A DNA stretch of 64,000 nt from Puniceicoccaceae bacterium 5H (lineage in GTDB: Bacteria; Verrucomicrobiota; Verrucomicrobiia; Opitutales; Oceanipulchritudinaceae): NCBI GenBank assembly GCA_009772895.1, contig WOUP01000002.1, forward strand, positions 124,001-188,000. Direction: 5' to 3'. Position numbers and translations under genes: made by a program. Below the pieces are notes generated by a model, which had not been told where the DNA came from, did not search any database, and was given only the letters and a program-made list of their open reading frames with translations. This document shows, piece after piece, positions 8,818 to 17,106 of this stretch. Every line of letters starts with the position of its first letter. Position 1 is the stretch's first letter.

Positions 8818-9273
8818 ATGGGCGCTTCCAGCCAGCCACCCGTTGAGCCGCCACCCGAACGCACCAGCACCCGGCAGACGGCCACGCCGCCGCCGCAGGC
8901 CGAGCGGGCGGTCAGCATTCTGCGCATCTCCAAAGCCACGCAATACTCGTTATGGGGCATTGGTGCGGCCTGGCGGGAAGAAGCGTCCTTTCGCTTCGAG
9001 GTCATCCTCGGCCTGATCCTGTTTCCGGCTGCGGTGATCCTGCCCATGAGCATCACCTACAAGGCGATCCTGTTTGCCAGCATGTTCATGGTGCTCGCGA
9101 TGGAGTGCATCAACAGCGCGCTCGAGGCTTGCATCGACTACGTGTCGCTGGAGCGGCACCCCCTGGCGAAGCGCGCCAAGGACCTGGGCAGCGCCGCCGT
9201 GTTTTTTACACTTGTCAACTGCGGTTTTATGTGGGGCTTTGCCATTTGGGACCATTGGCAGGCCTGGTTTTGA
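8818..9273 (+). CDS. dgkA: Diacylglycerol kinase (prokaryotic type)
   Basis: The 151-residue protein has an unusual Pro/Thr/Arg-rich cytoplasmic extension of about 35 residues, then the compact three-helix membrane kinase. Conserved signatures are REEASFRFEV, AMECINSALEACIDYV and HPLAKRAKDLGSAAV, which carry the Glu and Asn/Asp residues of the DgkA/undecaprenol kinase active site. The enzyme phosphorylates diacylglycerol or undecaprenol at the inner membrane. Ordinary DgkA is about 120 residues; the extra length is the N-terminal tail. Positioned 5 bases after the EEP gene and before tilS. Confidence 0.92.
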   Translation: MGASSQPPVEPPPERTSTRQTATPPPQAERAVSILRISKATQYSLWGIGAAWREEASFRFEVILGLILFPAAVILPMSITYKAILFASMFMVLAMECINSALEACIDYVSLERHPLAKRAKDLGSAAVFFTLVNCGFMWGFAIWDHWQAWF

Positions 9274-9347
9274 GCCGTCCGCGGGCATTTGACGACCTTC
9301 TGTCCCGCAAGGCTCGACCTCGGGCCGGAGATGAGTAAATTACAATT

Positions 9348-10868
9348 GTGACGTTCTCCCCCGTTTTTGACCTGCGGCCGATGCAGGCGCTGGAGTTTGA
9401 CTGGCGCCAGGCTGCGATGGGTCTGCTGGAACGCATCCCGACGACGTTGTGGGAGCGTCAGGCACGCGCGTGGCTGGACGCTCACTGCAATGAGCCGTGG
9501 ATTCTGGCGTGTTCCGGCGGGGCGGATTCGCTGGCGCTGCTGCTGCTGGTCTGGGCGGCGTATCCAGAGGCAAGGGAACAATTGCATGTGGTGACCTACA
9601 ACCACGGCGCGCGACCCGAAGCCGAGGAGGAGACGATTTTTGTGCGCGGGGTGGCGGCCTCGCTGGGCGTCAAGGCCCTGACGAATCACGAGGTGCCGGT
9701 GTGGCCCGATACGCCGCGGGAGCGCCAGTTGCGCAAGGTGCGGCTCGACTTTCTGCGCGCCGTGGCGGCGACTTACGCCTCCCGCACGTTATTGCAAGGG
9801 CATCAGGCCGACGACGTGATCGAGAGCTTTTTGCTGCGGGCCGGGCGAGGCAGCAGCCTGCGCGCGCTGACCGCGCCGCGCCCGGTGGAACATTTTGGCC
9901 ACCACCCGAGCCACGTGCGCCCCCTGCTTTCCGTCGCGCGCGACCGCCTGCGCGCCTGCCTGCAGGAGTTGAACGTATCGTGGCAGGAGGACGGCAGCAA
10001 CGCAGACCCGCGCTACCGGCGCAACCGGGTGCGTCAAGACGTGGTGCCCGCTTGGCGGCAAGCCGTGCCGCACGAGCCCCTGATGGGGGTGCTCGCGATT
10101 CGCGAAGAGCTGGAAGACGCCGAGTCTGTGGTCGAGACGGCGCTGGATGCCCTGCCGGTCGACTATGCGGCGTCGACGCTCAGCGCCCGGGCCTTTTCCG
10201 CGCAACCTGCCTTGCGCCGCTGGGCCCTGCAACGCTGGTTGCACCGTCAGGGTTTGGCCGAACACGTGAACCGCAATGCCCGCGCGCACCTGCTGGAAGC
10301 CTGGATCAAGCCGGCGGTGAACGAAGTGAGCTACGGTGGCGTCACGCTGAGGGTGGGCCACGGGACGATTGAACGCCTCGATGCGCAACCGGCGCCAACC
10401 GCCGTGCAACTGCCGCGCGTGACGCTGTTCCCCGGCGCGACCTGCTTTTGGCCGGACGGGCGCGTCCTGCAAGTCTGCCGCACGCACGTAGATGAGGCGC
10501 TGTGGCAACGCTTTCGCAAAAATGACGTGGATGTGAAACGCGAAGCGTGGCTGCGGTGTTCAAATCTGAACTACGTGCAGGTGCGCCCTTGGCAGCCAGG
10601 TGATGCTTACCAACCGTTGGGAGCACCCGGCCGGCGCAAACTTCAGGACCTTTTTACCGATCGGAAGATCCCCGAGGTTGAAAGACACCAACTTCCGGTC
10701 ATTCTCAATGAACAACTTGACGTCATTTGGGTCGCTGGTGTGCCACCTGCTCATGAGTTACGCCTGCGACCTGAAGATGATTGGGCTCTAAAATTGACTT
10801 ACAGCCCGAGCTTAGCTGAATATAATACTTTTTCCCATGCCCGAGAATCCGAACAATCAACGGAATAA
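9348..10868 (+). CDS. tilS: tRNA(Ile)-lysidine synthase
   Basis: TilS adds lysine to C34 of the CAU-anticodon tRNA-Ile so that it reads AUA. The ATP-pyrophosphatase P-loop is plain in ILACSGGADSLALLLL (about residue 50), followed by YNHGARPEAEEE and LLQGHQADDVIESFLLRAGRGS, the HxxDDxxE-type segment. The C-terminal domain includes VRPWQPGDAYQPLG and KLQDLFTDRKIP, typical of the TilS C-terminal region. The 506-residue length is at the long end of normal. The start given is GTG; an ATG 33 bases downstream is an alternative and neither has a strong Shine-Dalgarno. The 3' end overlaps ftsH by 32 bases, and tilS-ftsH proximity is conserved in many bacteria. Confidence 0.93.
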   Translation: MTFSPVFDLRPMQALEFDWRQAAMGLLERIPTTLWERQARAWLDAHCNEPWILACSGGADSLALLLLVWAAYPEAREQLHVVTYNHGARPEAEEETIFVRGVAASLGVKALTNHEVPVWPDTPRERQLRKVRLDFLRAVAATYASRTLLQGHQADDVIESFLLRAGRGSSLRALTAPRPVEHFGHHPSHVRPLLSVARDRLRACLQELNVSWQEDGSNADPRYRRNRVRQDVVPAWRQAVPHEPLMGVLAIREELEDAESVVETALDALPVDYAASTLSARAFSAQPALRRWALQRWLHRQGLAEHVNRNARAHLLEAWIKPAVNEVSYGGVTLRVGHGTIERLDAQPAPTAVQLPRVTLFPGATCFWPDGRVLQVCRTHVDEALWQRFRKNDVDVKREAWLRCSNLNYVQVRPWQPGDAYQPLGAPGRRKLQDLFTDRKIPEVERHQLPVILNEQLDVIWVAGVPPAHELRLRPEDDWALKLTYSPSLAEYNTFSHARESEQSTE

Positions 10869-12834
10869 GCCACTGCGTGGGGGCGGACAGTTCAAGATGC
10901 TCACCATCTGGATCATGGTGATCGGCTTGATCGTTAGCCTGTTGTACTACACGAACCAGTCTAACTACTCCGACCCCAAGAAGCTCACCATCAACGAGGT
11001 GGTGAAGTATGCGCAGCAGGAAAACAGCCCCATCCAGAAGGGCACGCTGCGACCCCAGCCGTCCAACGGCTACATGTGGCACGAAATCACCGGTACGTGG
11101 GAGGAGGAAGGGCAGGAACCGCGGCCCTTCCGTGCAAGCGGCCAGTTGACCGAAAACAACCTCGCCGCCCTGCAGTCCACGAACCTTTTCCAGGAAGAAG
11201 CGCCGAACAACCTGCTCAGCTCGTTGCTCGGTTTCCTGCCGTTGCTGCTGTTCGTCGTTCTACTCTACTTCCTCTTCGTGCGGCAGATCCGCCAGGCCGG
11301 GCGCGGCGCCATGAGCTTTGGCAAGAGCCGGGCCCGTATGCTGACGCGTGACCGCGAGAAGATCACGTTCAAGGACGTGGCCGGCTGCGACGAAGCGAAG
11401 GAAGAAGTGGCTGAAGTGGTTGAGTTTCTGAAGGATCCGAAGAAATTCCAGCGCATCGGCGGTCGCATCCCCAAGGGTGCCCTGCTGGTCGGCCCTCCCG
11501 GCACCGGTAAGACGCTGCTGGCCCGCGCCGTCGCTGGCGAGGCCGATGTGCCGTTCTTCAGCATCAGCGGTTCGGACTTTGTGGAAATGTTCGTCGGTGT
11601 CGGTGCCGCCCGCGTGCGCGACATGTTCGAACAGGGCCGCAAGAACGCGCCCTGCATTATCTTTATCGACGAAATCGACGCCGTCGGTCGCCAGCGTGGC
11701 GCCGGTCTCGGCGGCGGCAACGACGAGCGCGAGCAGACCCTCAACTCGCTGCTGGTCGAGATGGACGGCTTCGACGGGCATGAAGGCGTCATCATCATGG
11801 CCGCCACCAACCGCCCCGACGTGCTCGACAACGCCTTGATGCGCCCCGGCCGTTTCGACCGCCAGATCGTGATCGACCTGCCGGACCTCAACGGCCGCGA
11901 GGAAATCCTGCGCGTGCACGCCAAGAAGATCAAGCTGTCCAGCTCGGTCAACCTGGCCGAAGTCTCGCGCGGCACCCCGGGCTTCTCCGGCGCCGATCTC
12001 GCCAATTTGCTCAACGAGAGCGCCCTGCTGGCCGCCCGCCGCAACAAGAGCGAGGTTGACCGGCTGGATATCGACGACGCGCGCGATAAGATCGCCTACG
12101 GCCGCGAGCGCCGCAAGCTGATGGACGACGAGGACAAACGCATTACCGCCTATCACGAGGCGGGCCACGCCCTCGTTCAGGCGCTGCTCGACGACCGCAA
12201 GCTGAAGTTGCACAAGGTGACCATCATCCCGCGTGGCCGCGCCCTTGGCCTGACCATTGCGGCCCCGGTAAAGGACATCCTCGGCTACTCCCGCCGCGAG
12301 CTGATCAATCAGATCTGCTTCGCCATGGGCGGTCGCATCGGCGAAGAAGTCGAAACGGGCGATTACTCCAACGGCGCCGCCATGGACATCAAGCAGGCGA
12401 CCAAGATCGCGCGTCACATGGTGTGCGACTGGGGCATGAGCGACCTCGGCCCGATTGCCTACGGCGAGAATCAGGACCAGGTCTTCCTTGCCCGCGAGAT
12501 CACGCGCAACCAGAACTATAGCGAGGAAACCGCCAAGCGCATCGACGTCGCGATCCACGAGATTATTTCCCAGCAATACGATCGGGCGAAGGAGCTGATC
12601 GAAGAGCATAAGGAAGCGCTCGAAAAGGTCGCCGACGCTCTGCTGAAGTATGAGACGGTGGAAGCCGTGCACGTGCATGAGATCATCAAATACGGTGAAA
12701 TCCGCACGCCGGTGATGGCCCAGCACCACACCCCGCCGCCCAAGCAGGAAGAGCAAAAGAGCAAGCCGCCGAAGGCCAAGGAATCCGAAAAGGAAGATCC
12801 CGATCTGCCCGGCGCGGAACCCGCGCTCGCCTAA
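10837..12834 (+). CDS. ftsH: ATP-dependent membrane zinc metalloprotease FtsH
   Basis: The 665-residue protein has the full FtsH layout: a transmembrane helix at about 20-40, a periplasmic domain, a second helix at about 130-150, then the AAA+ ATPase with Walker A GPPGTGKT (about 225), Walker [12 protein letters not shown] and a second region of homology ending in [11 protein letters not shown]. The protease site is [10 protein letters not shown] (about 442) with a distal Asp downstream. FtsH degrades misassembled membrane proteins and regulatory substrates. The extreme C-terminus is Lys/Glu/Pro-rich. It begins inside the 3' end of tilS and is followed by a strong terminator. Confidence 0.98.
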   Translation: MPENPNNQRNKPLRGGGQFKMLTIWIMVIGLIVSLLYYTNQSNYSDPKKLTINEVVKYAQQENSPIQKGTLRPQPSNGYMWHEITGTWEEEGQEPRPFRASGQLTENNLAALQSTNLFQEEAPNNLLSSLLGFLPLLLFVVLLYFLFVRQIRQAGRGAMSFGKSRARMLTRDREKITFKDVAGCDEAKEEVAEVVEFLKDPKKFQRIGGRIPKGALLVGPPGTGKTLLARAVAGEADVPFFSISGSDFVEMFVGVGAARVRDMFEQGRKNAPCIIFIDEIDAVGRQRGAGLGGGNDEREQTLNSLLVEMDGFDGHEGVIIMAATNRPDVLDNALMRPGRFDRQIVIDLPDLNGREEILRVHAKKIKLSSSVNLAEVSRGTPGFSGADLANLLNESALLAARRNKSEVDRLDIDDARDKIAYGRERRKLMDDEDKRITAYHEAGHALVQALLDDRKLKLHKVTIIPRGRALGLTIAAPVKDILGYSRRELINQICFAMGGRIGEEVETGDYSNGAAMDIKQATKIARHMVCDWGMSDLGPIAYGENQDQVFLAREITRNQNYSEETAKRIDVAIHEIISQQYDRAKELIEEHKEALEKVADALLKYETVEAVHVHEIIKYGEIRTPVMAQHHTPPPKQEEQKSKPPKAKESEKEDPDLPGAEPALA

Positions 12835-12849
12835 ATCCCATCCCTTTCC

Positions 12850-12875
12850 AGCCCGGCCATGCGCCGGGCTTTTTT
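12850..12875 (+). terminator. Rho-independent terminator of ftsH
   Basis: AGCCCGGC and GCCGGGCT form a perfect 8-bp stem around a 5-base loop, directly followed by six T. It lies 15 bases after the ftsH stop codon. Confidence 0.93.
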
Positions 12876-12898
12876 GTGCCCCGATTCAGGACATAGAA

Positions 12899-12927
12899 GA
12901 GCCGTCCCCGAGGGAAAGGGACGGCTC
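12899..12927 (-). terminator. Hairpin at the 3' end of the response-regulator gene
   Basis: GAGCCGTCCC and GGGACGGCTC form a perfect 10-bp stem with a 9-base loop. On the minus strand it follows the receiver gene by about 40 bases, but the run after it is only TTCT, so it is a weak intrinsic terminator or an RNA 3'-end stabiliser. Confidence 0.5.
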
Positions 12928-12968
12928 CGAGAAGAGGCCTGTCAGCAATAGAGACAGGGCCCTAAAGG

Positions 12969-13415
12969 TTAAACCTTAAAGTTGCGCAGGAGTTTCGCGA
13001 TGCCGGGGCTGTAGTGCTTTTCGCCGCCGAGCACAATCTGGATGGCCTTGCGCAGTTCTTCGAGGCCGTAAGTCTTTTCCACATAGCCGTCGGCCCCGTA
13101 GCGCACCGCTAGGCGCAGGCTTTCGTTGTCGACGGTGCCGGTAAAGAGGATGATCTTGGTCTCCGGCAGCTTGCGGTGGAGCAAAGTGAGAATTTCCAAC
13201 CCGTTGACCTCCGGCATGCGAATGTCGACGATCACCATATCCGGCTCCAGTTCCAGACAACGGCGCATGGCTTCAGCACCATCCTGGGAGTAGCCGAGAT
13301 AGTCGATCTCCGGCATGGTCTTCACGTATTCAGCGAAGAGGTCGCAGAGCAGGGCTTCGTCTTCGATGAAATAGAGACGGGTTTTGGCCGTTGGGCTGTC
13401 GGCGGTATCGGTCAT
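12969..13415 (-). CDS. Single-domain response regulator (receiver only)
   Basis: The 148-residue protein is one CheY-like receiver: acidic pocket FIEDEALL (about 17-20), phosphoacceptor Asp in MVIVDIRMPEVNG (about 62), the Thr of ILFTGT (about 92) and the Lys of YVEKTYG (about 114). The C-terminal segment IQIVLGGEKHYSPGIAKLLRNF is what normally links a NarL-type receiver to its HTH domain, but the protein stops there. It therefore cannot bind DNA through a fused domain and probably works by protein contact or as a phosphate sink. No histidine kinase is adjacent. It is monocistronic. Confidence 0.9.
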   Translation of the reverse strand: MTDTADSPTAKTRLYFIEDEALLCDLFAEYVKTMPEIDYLGYSQDGAEAMRRCLELEPDMVIVDIRMPEVNGLEILTLLHRKLPETKIILFTGTVDNESLRLAVRYGADGYVEKTYGLEELRKAIQIVLGGEKHYSPGIAKLLRNFKV

Positions 13416-13569
13416 GGTTTCTCCAGTCGTGATTCCCCTTCTAGTGGGAAAGGTACCTCGTTAAATCGGCGGATTATCCTCGTTGATTAACCGGCAAATC
13501 AGCAATTTTCACCGATAGTATCGAGGTATAACCCTTATTCTAGTAACAGAATAATTGGAGTCAACGGCG

Positions 13570-14601
13570 TTAGAGGCAGCCTTCTTGATCCAGGGCTTCT
13601 CCACCCACCACCTTTGCGTCTTTACGCCTCCAACGGTATATTGGAAGGTATTTGCCCTTGCGGATATGCTTGTGCAATGCCTTGGCGTCCCGCTTTTGCA
13701 TCATCAGCTCCTCCACACCCTCGGCCTGACAGTTGAGGATCTTGAGGTATCCCTTGTATTCGCGCGGATGACCGATAGCCCGACTCCAATCCGGGCTCGG
13801 CACGGATTCATTCTCGCGGGTGCGTCGTTCCATGACCAGGAAGCTATAGGGCAGTGCGCGCAGATCGATACCCAGCCACTTGCCGAACTGCGCCCAATGC
13901 CCTTCCGTAAAGGCCTCGACGGGCGCCCGTCCGAAATGGTGGCACCAGTGCCGGTTATTGTCCTCCGTCAACATGCCGCAGCCGGCTGAGTGGGTGCAGG
14001 GGGCGACGGGGCGGAAGTCGCGCATCAAGGCCTCGCGGATCTGAATCAGTGCGCGGCTTTCGTCGTAAGCGCCCGGCTCAACCCAGACGACCGCTTGCGC
14101 CTGGCTGGCGGCTTCGATCAAGCGCGCGCGTCCCGCGCCGTCCAGTTCGTTCATCACGTGCGAGACCAGTAACACACTTCCGGTCGCCGCCGCTGCCGCC
14201 GCGTCGGGGCTCAACTGGCGGATGGTAGGCAGCGGCTGGCCCGCCTCCTGGTATTGCCGGCGCACGCTCTCCTCCGCGTAGCGCATGGCGCGCGCCGAGC
14301 GATCACTCACGACCAGTTCGGTCCAGTCCGCCAAGCCTACATGTTGCAGCCAGCGCCGCAGCGCGACGCCCGACCCGCAACCCCAGTCCACGAGGGGCAC
14401 CTGGCGGGGCGGCTGCCATTGGCGCAGCTGCAGTTCGCGCAGTACGGCATCCCATTTCCAACCGATGCGTTCGGCAAACGTCAGGTCGTAGGATGCGAGG
14501 TCGGCCTCGTCGTTCCAGTAATCGGCGTCGCCGGCGGTGCGTTCGAGGAAGCGGACGCGCAAGGCTTCCAGCCGGGCATAATCAAGCTCTTCCCAAGTCA
14601 T
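13570..14601 (-). CDS. Rsm22-like small-ribosomal-subunit methyltransferase-family protein
   Basis: From the ATG 11 bases after the preceding gene, the product is 343 residues. VDWGCGSGVALRRWL (about 90) is the SAM-binding glycine-rich loop and LLVSHVMNEL follows at the usual distance. The second half has APCTHSAGCGM (about 202-212), HWCHHFGRAPVEAF (about 218-231) and YSFLVMERR, which match the cysteine/histidine-rich signature of Rsm22 (mitochondrial METTL17) proteins. A fourth cysteine lies in LKILNCQAEG (about 290). In METTL17 four cysteines hold an Fe-S cluster, and the pattern here is consistent with that. The family binds the small ribosomal subunit; catalytic activity is uncertain in many members. 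The upstream neighbour is a kinase-like protein. Confidence 0.8.
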   Translation of the reverse strand: MTWEELDYARLEALRVRFLERTAGDADYWNDEADLASYDLTFAERIGWKWDAVLRELQLRQWQPPRQVPLVDWGCGSGVALRRWLQHVGLADWTELVVSDRSARAMRYAEESVRRQYQEAGQPLPTIRQLSPDAAAAAATGSVLLVSHVMNELDGAGRARLIEAASQAQAVVWVEPGAYDESRALIQIREALMRDFRPVAPCTHSAGCGMLTEDNNRHWCHHFGRAPVEAFTEGHWAQFGKWLGIDLRALPYSFLVMERRTRENESVPSPDWSRAIGHPREYKGYLKILNCQAEGVEELMMQKRDAKALHKHIRKGKYLPIYRWRRKDAKVVGGEALDQEGCL

Positions 14602-14612
14602 CAGGCAAACAT

Positions 14613-15686
14613 CTACAGGTCCACGCGCGGCAACGGTTCGTTCCGCTCCAGGCGATGCTTGCGTACACTGGTCTCGATCTGCAAGAGGCTTTCGCGCAGG
14701 ATGTCGCCCATGCGCTCGCATTGCAGGAACTTGGTGTTCTGGTGAAAGTCGGCCAGCTCATTTTTCAGCTCGGTGACTTTCTCGGGCTTGGAAAGGATGT
14801 CTTGCCGCATGCAACGGATCAGGCGGCTCACGCGCTGGTGGGCCAGCTGGATGCGCCGGTAGATGACGGCCTGTTCCTCACGCTGATACTGGCGGGCGGT
14901 CTGGACGTTGAGCACGTTGGTGCAGAAGTTCACCAGGGGGTTGTTGTCCTTGAAAAACTGGGGCCGATAGAAGTTGAGGCGGCCGCTGTAGCTCTGCTGG
15001 TCGAAGTCCATCGCGCGGATGCGGATCTGTACCTCCTCGAAGTCGGGCGTCACGTCGAAGACGAAGTTGTAGCTGCGCATGTCGCCGAGCAAGCGCACGA
15101 AACAGCGCTCGTTGAACTTCACCAGCTCCTTGGCCAGGCGGATCTTCTTGAGGTGGTGGTCTCCCATCCAACGCTCGATGAAGACATCGCCGGGAATGCC
15201 GACCACGTGTTCTTCCACCAGCACCTCGTCCGCCACCAGATAGTGCATGCGGTTGGGCGTCAGCAAGTGCTCGAGCTCCAGCCCGTAGATGCGGGAGGCG
15301 TCGGCCTTCTTGATGTAATAGTAGTCCTGGTTGTCGTTGTAGGCGTTGACGACGCGGATGCGGAACGGATTGCTGTTGCCGAAAACACAGTAGTCCACGC
15401 GGTCGACATAGAGCTGCTCGACAAACGACATGTCGCCTTCGGTCTTGAGCATCGCGTAGATGGCGGTCAGGTGCTTGTCCAGGCGCTTCCACACCTCCGG
15501 TCGGTAGATGACGGTGCGCCAGAGCGTGTCCCGCATCATGTGGTCGTAGAGCGGCATCGACTCCTCCCACTCGGTCAGGCGGGAGTAGGAAACCGGTAGC
15601 TTGAAGGTGCGTCCGTATTGCTGCAGGTAGTCCTTCAGGCCAACCCCGACGGGGTAGATCGGTTTCTTTTTGGTGACGAGCTCCAT
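14613..15686 (-). CDS. Conserved protein of unknown function with kinase-like active-site residues
   Basis: I do not recognise a named family. The 357-residue protein (start at MELVTKKKP; a TTG 21 bases upstream is also in frame) has an order of motifs resembling the protein-kinase/aminoglycoside-phosphotransferase fold. These are YYYIKKADAS (candidate beta-3 lysine, about 126), LELEHLL (candidate helix-C Glu, about 139), a hinge-like VEEHVVGIPG, then LLGDMRSYNFVF (Asp about 202 and Asn five residues later) and RAMDFDQQS (DFD about 227). The C-terminal third is helical and charged. It sits 11 bases upstream of the Rsm22-like gene, so the two may work together. Kinase assignment is inference from spacing only. 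Confidence 0.6.
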   Translation of the reverse strand: MELVTKKKPIYPVGVGLKDYLQQYGRTFKLPVSYSRLTEWEESMPLYDHMMRDTLWRTVIYRPEVWKRLDKHLTAIYAMLKTEGDMSFVEQLYVDRVDYCVFGNSNPFRIRVVNAYNDNQDYYYIKKADASRIYGLELEHLLTPNRMHYLVADEVLVEEHVVGIPGDVFIERWMGDHHLKKIRLAKELVKFNERCFVRLLGDMRSYNFVFDVTPDFEEVQIRIRAMDFDQQSYSGRLNFYRPQFFKDNNPLVNFCTNVLNVQTARQYQREEQAVIYRRIQLAHQRVSRLIRCMRQDILSKPEKVTELKNELADFHQNTKFLQCERMGDILRESLLQIETSVRKHRLERNEPLPRVDL

Positions 15687-15778
15687 GATAGGCAAGAGGT
15701 GTAACAAGCCAAACCATAGGGGTCAATGCGGTCGGCTTTTGACTCGCCAAAGGATGCGGCATTCCCAGTGTGGAAGCC

Positions 15779-16528
15779 ATGTCAGCGCTGTCTCTCACGC
15801 TCTCCAGCCTCGCCGTCTGGCAGTCCAATCACATGCTGCAATCGGTCGCCGGCACCGTCCTGACGGGTTTTGGAGCCCTGCTGCTGGTGGTGATCCCTGT
15901 CTGGTTTGGCTACAGTCTCGCCAAGCTGCGCCAACACCATTGGTCGCACACGTTCTGGACGCTGATGGTAGTTTTTCCGGGTATCCTGCTGTTTCTCTTC
16001 GTATTCGGCTCGGGCATTGCCGGCTGGTATACGGTGCAGGAACAACGGGAGTGGCTGGACCTACAGGCGCGCAGCGGCGAGGATTTGCTGGAAGGGCGGG
16101 TCACGAGTGCGGATGGCCAGGTGAAGCTGCAGGTGCCCCCGGGGTATTACTTGTGGAGCGGCGATCCGGCGGCGTCACTGGAATTGAAGCTGGCGACGCC
16201 GGCGATCGACGTGGCGCTCGTTCCCGTCGCGCGGGCGGAAGTCGGGATGGATTTGCAGAGTTTTGCCGATGCGCAACTGGCGCGCTACCAGGAGGGGTTG
16301 CGCCGGCTCGAGCCCATGCGCCGCGAGCAGCGCACCATCGATGGACACCCGGCGGTGGTGCAACGCCTCCTGGCGGGTAGAGAACGTCAGGAGCTGCTGG
16401 TCTTGCAGGCGGTGGTCGAAACGGAGCAGACCTACTATCAACTGGTGTTGCTGGCCTCTCCGTCGCTGCAAGCCAGCGCGCAGGAGCACTTCGACCAGCT
16501 GCTCGAGGGCTTCTCGCTGGTGGAGTGA
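15779..16528 (+). CDS. Membrane protein with three N-terminal helices and a soluble C-terminal domain, unknown function
   Basis: The start is taken at the ATG of MSALSLTLSSL; a GTG nine bases upstream is also in frame. Hydrophobic segments lie at about residues 22-43 and 57-80, with a weaker one at the N-terminus. Residues about 100-249 form a soluble domain with VKLQVPPGYYLWSG, a pattern of strands, IDGHPAVVQRLLAGRERQELL and ending in HFDQLLEGFSLVE. This resembles the PsbP/DUF1795-like folds in which a C-terminal 'F..ll.sF' helix closes the domain. No catalytic residues are evident. It converges on the toxin gene with five bases between stops. Confidence 0.65.
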   Translation: MSALSLTLSSLAVWQSNHMLQSVAGTVLTGFGALLLVVIPVWFGYSLAKLRQHHWSHTFWTLMVVFPGILLFLFVFGSGIAGWYTVQEQREWLDLQARSGEDLLEGRVTSADGQVKLQVPPGYYLWSGDPAASLELKLATPAIDVALVPVARAEVGMDLQSFADAQLARYQEGLRRLEPMRREQRTIDGHPAVVQRLLAGRERQELLVLQAVVETEQTYYQLVLLASPSLQASAQEHFDQLLEGFSLVE

Positions 16529-16533
16529 GCGGC

Positions 16534-16833
16534 TCAGGTGCGATTCCGCCAGTAGTGCGGTTTGCGGCTGGTATGGGCCACCGCGATAATCCGGATCTTG
16601 TCTGGCACTAACTGATAGTGAATCACGAACGGAAAGCGTGCCAAAATAAAGCGGCGTAGCCCCAGGCGGCCCATTTGCCATGTTTCCGGGCGAGCTTGGA
16701 TCATGCGGAGTGCTCGCCGGATCTCTACTTCGAGGTCACGTCCCAGTCCCACTTGCTGGGCTTCGTAATAGGCGATGGCGTTGGCAACTTCTTCTTCGGC
16801 AGCCGATATGATGCTGACGGGTAGATCGGACAC
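16534..16833 (-). CDS. RelE/ParE-family toxin
   Basis: The 99-residue product (GTG start, codon 1 ten bases after the antitoxin stop) has the compact ParE/RelE pattern: AAEEEVANAIAYYEAQQ, GLGRDLEVEIRRALRMIQ, GLRRFILARFPFVIHYQL and IRIIAVAHTSRKPHYWRNR. The basic strand and the terminal H-x-R-x-P-x-Y-W are characteristic. ParE members poison DNA gyrase whereas RelE members cleave mRNA on ribosomes; which one applies cannot be told, although the 'R.P.YW.R' ending is the ParE-like form. It is partnered by the short acidic gene directly upstream. The longer in-frame extension overlaps the antitoxin gene and is unlikely to be translated. Confidence 0.85.
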   Translation of the reverse strand: MSDLPVSIISAAEEEVANAIAYYEAQQVGLGRDLEVEIRRALRMIQARPETWQMGRLGLRRFILARFPFVIHYQLVPDKIRIIAVAHTSRKPHYWRNRT

Positions 16834-16843
16834 GGTCGGAGAT

Positions 16844-17074
16844 CTACTCGTATTTGGCGCGCAGTTGAGAAAGGACGGCAAAGGCATCCCGCTCCTCAAC
16901 ATCCCCGGACTTCACCGCTTCGAGTCTGGCTTTCAGCTCGTTATCCCATGCTCGGGCCAAGTCTGAACTGGGCGCATCGTCAAGACTGTGAATCAGGGCA
17001 TGGGCCAGTGCCGCTCGTTCCTGAGAGGGCAGAGAAAATGCCGCCTTGCTCGCCTCTTCAAAGGTTGAAGCCAT
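16844..17074 (-). CDS. Antitoxin of the RelE/ParE pair (addiction-module component type)
   Basis: This 76-residue acidic protein starts MASTFEEASKAAFSLPSQER and contains ALAHALIHSLDD, the 'LP..eR..La..Ll.SL' pattern of the addiction-module antitoxin family that pairs with ParE-like toxins. The C-terminal half (DNELKARLEAVKSGDVEE) is the usual toxin-wrapping helix; many homologues have W.eEi..R..ei.sG here, and WDNELKARLEAVKSG fits. The gene lies ten bases upstream of the toxin start. Autoregulation is expected from the family but no operator is evident. Confidence 0.82.
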   Translation of the reverse strand: MASTFEEASKAAFSLPSQERAALAHALIHSLDDAPSSDLARAWDNELKARLEAVKSGDVEERDAFAVLSQLRAKYE

Positions 17075-17106
17075 GATCTTGAATATGAGCGGCTCAGGGC
17101 TGGGCG

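Noticed and set aside
11260-12756. A 498-codon minus-strand frame opposite ftsH
   Set aside because: FtsH motifs on the plus strand are complete; the antisense translation is a shadow.
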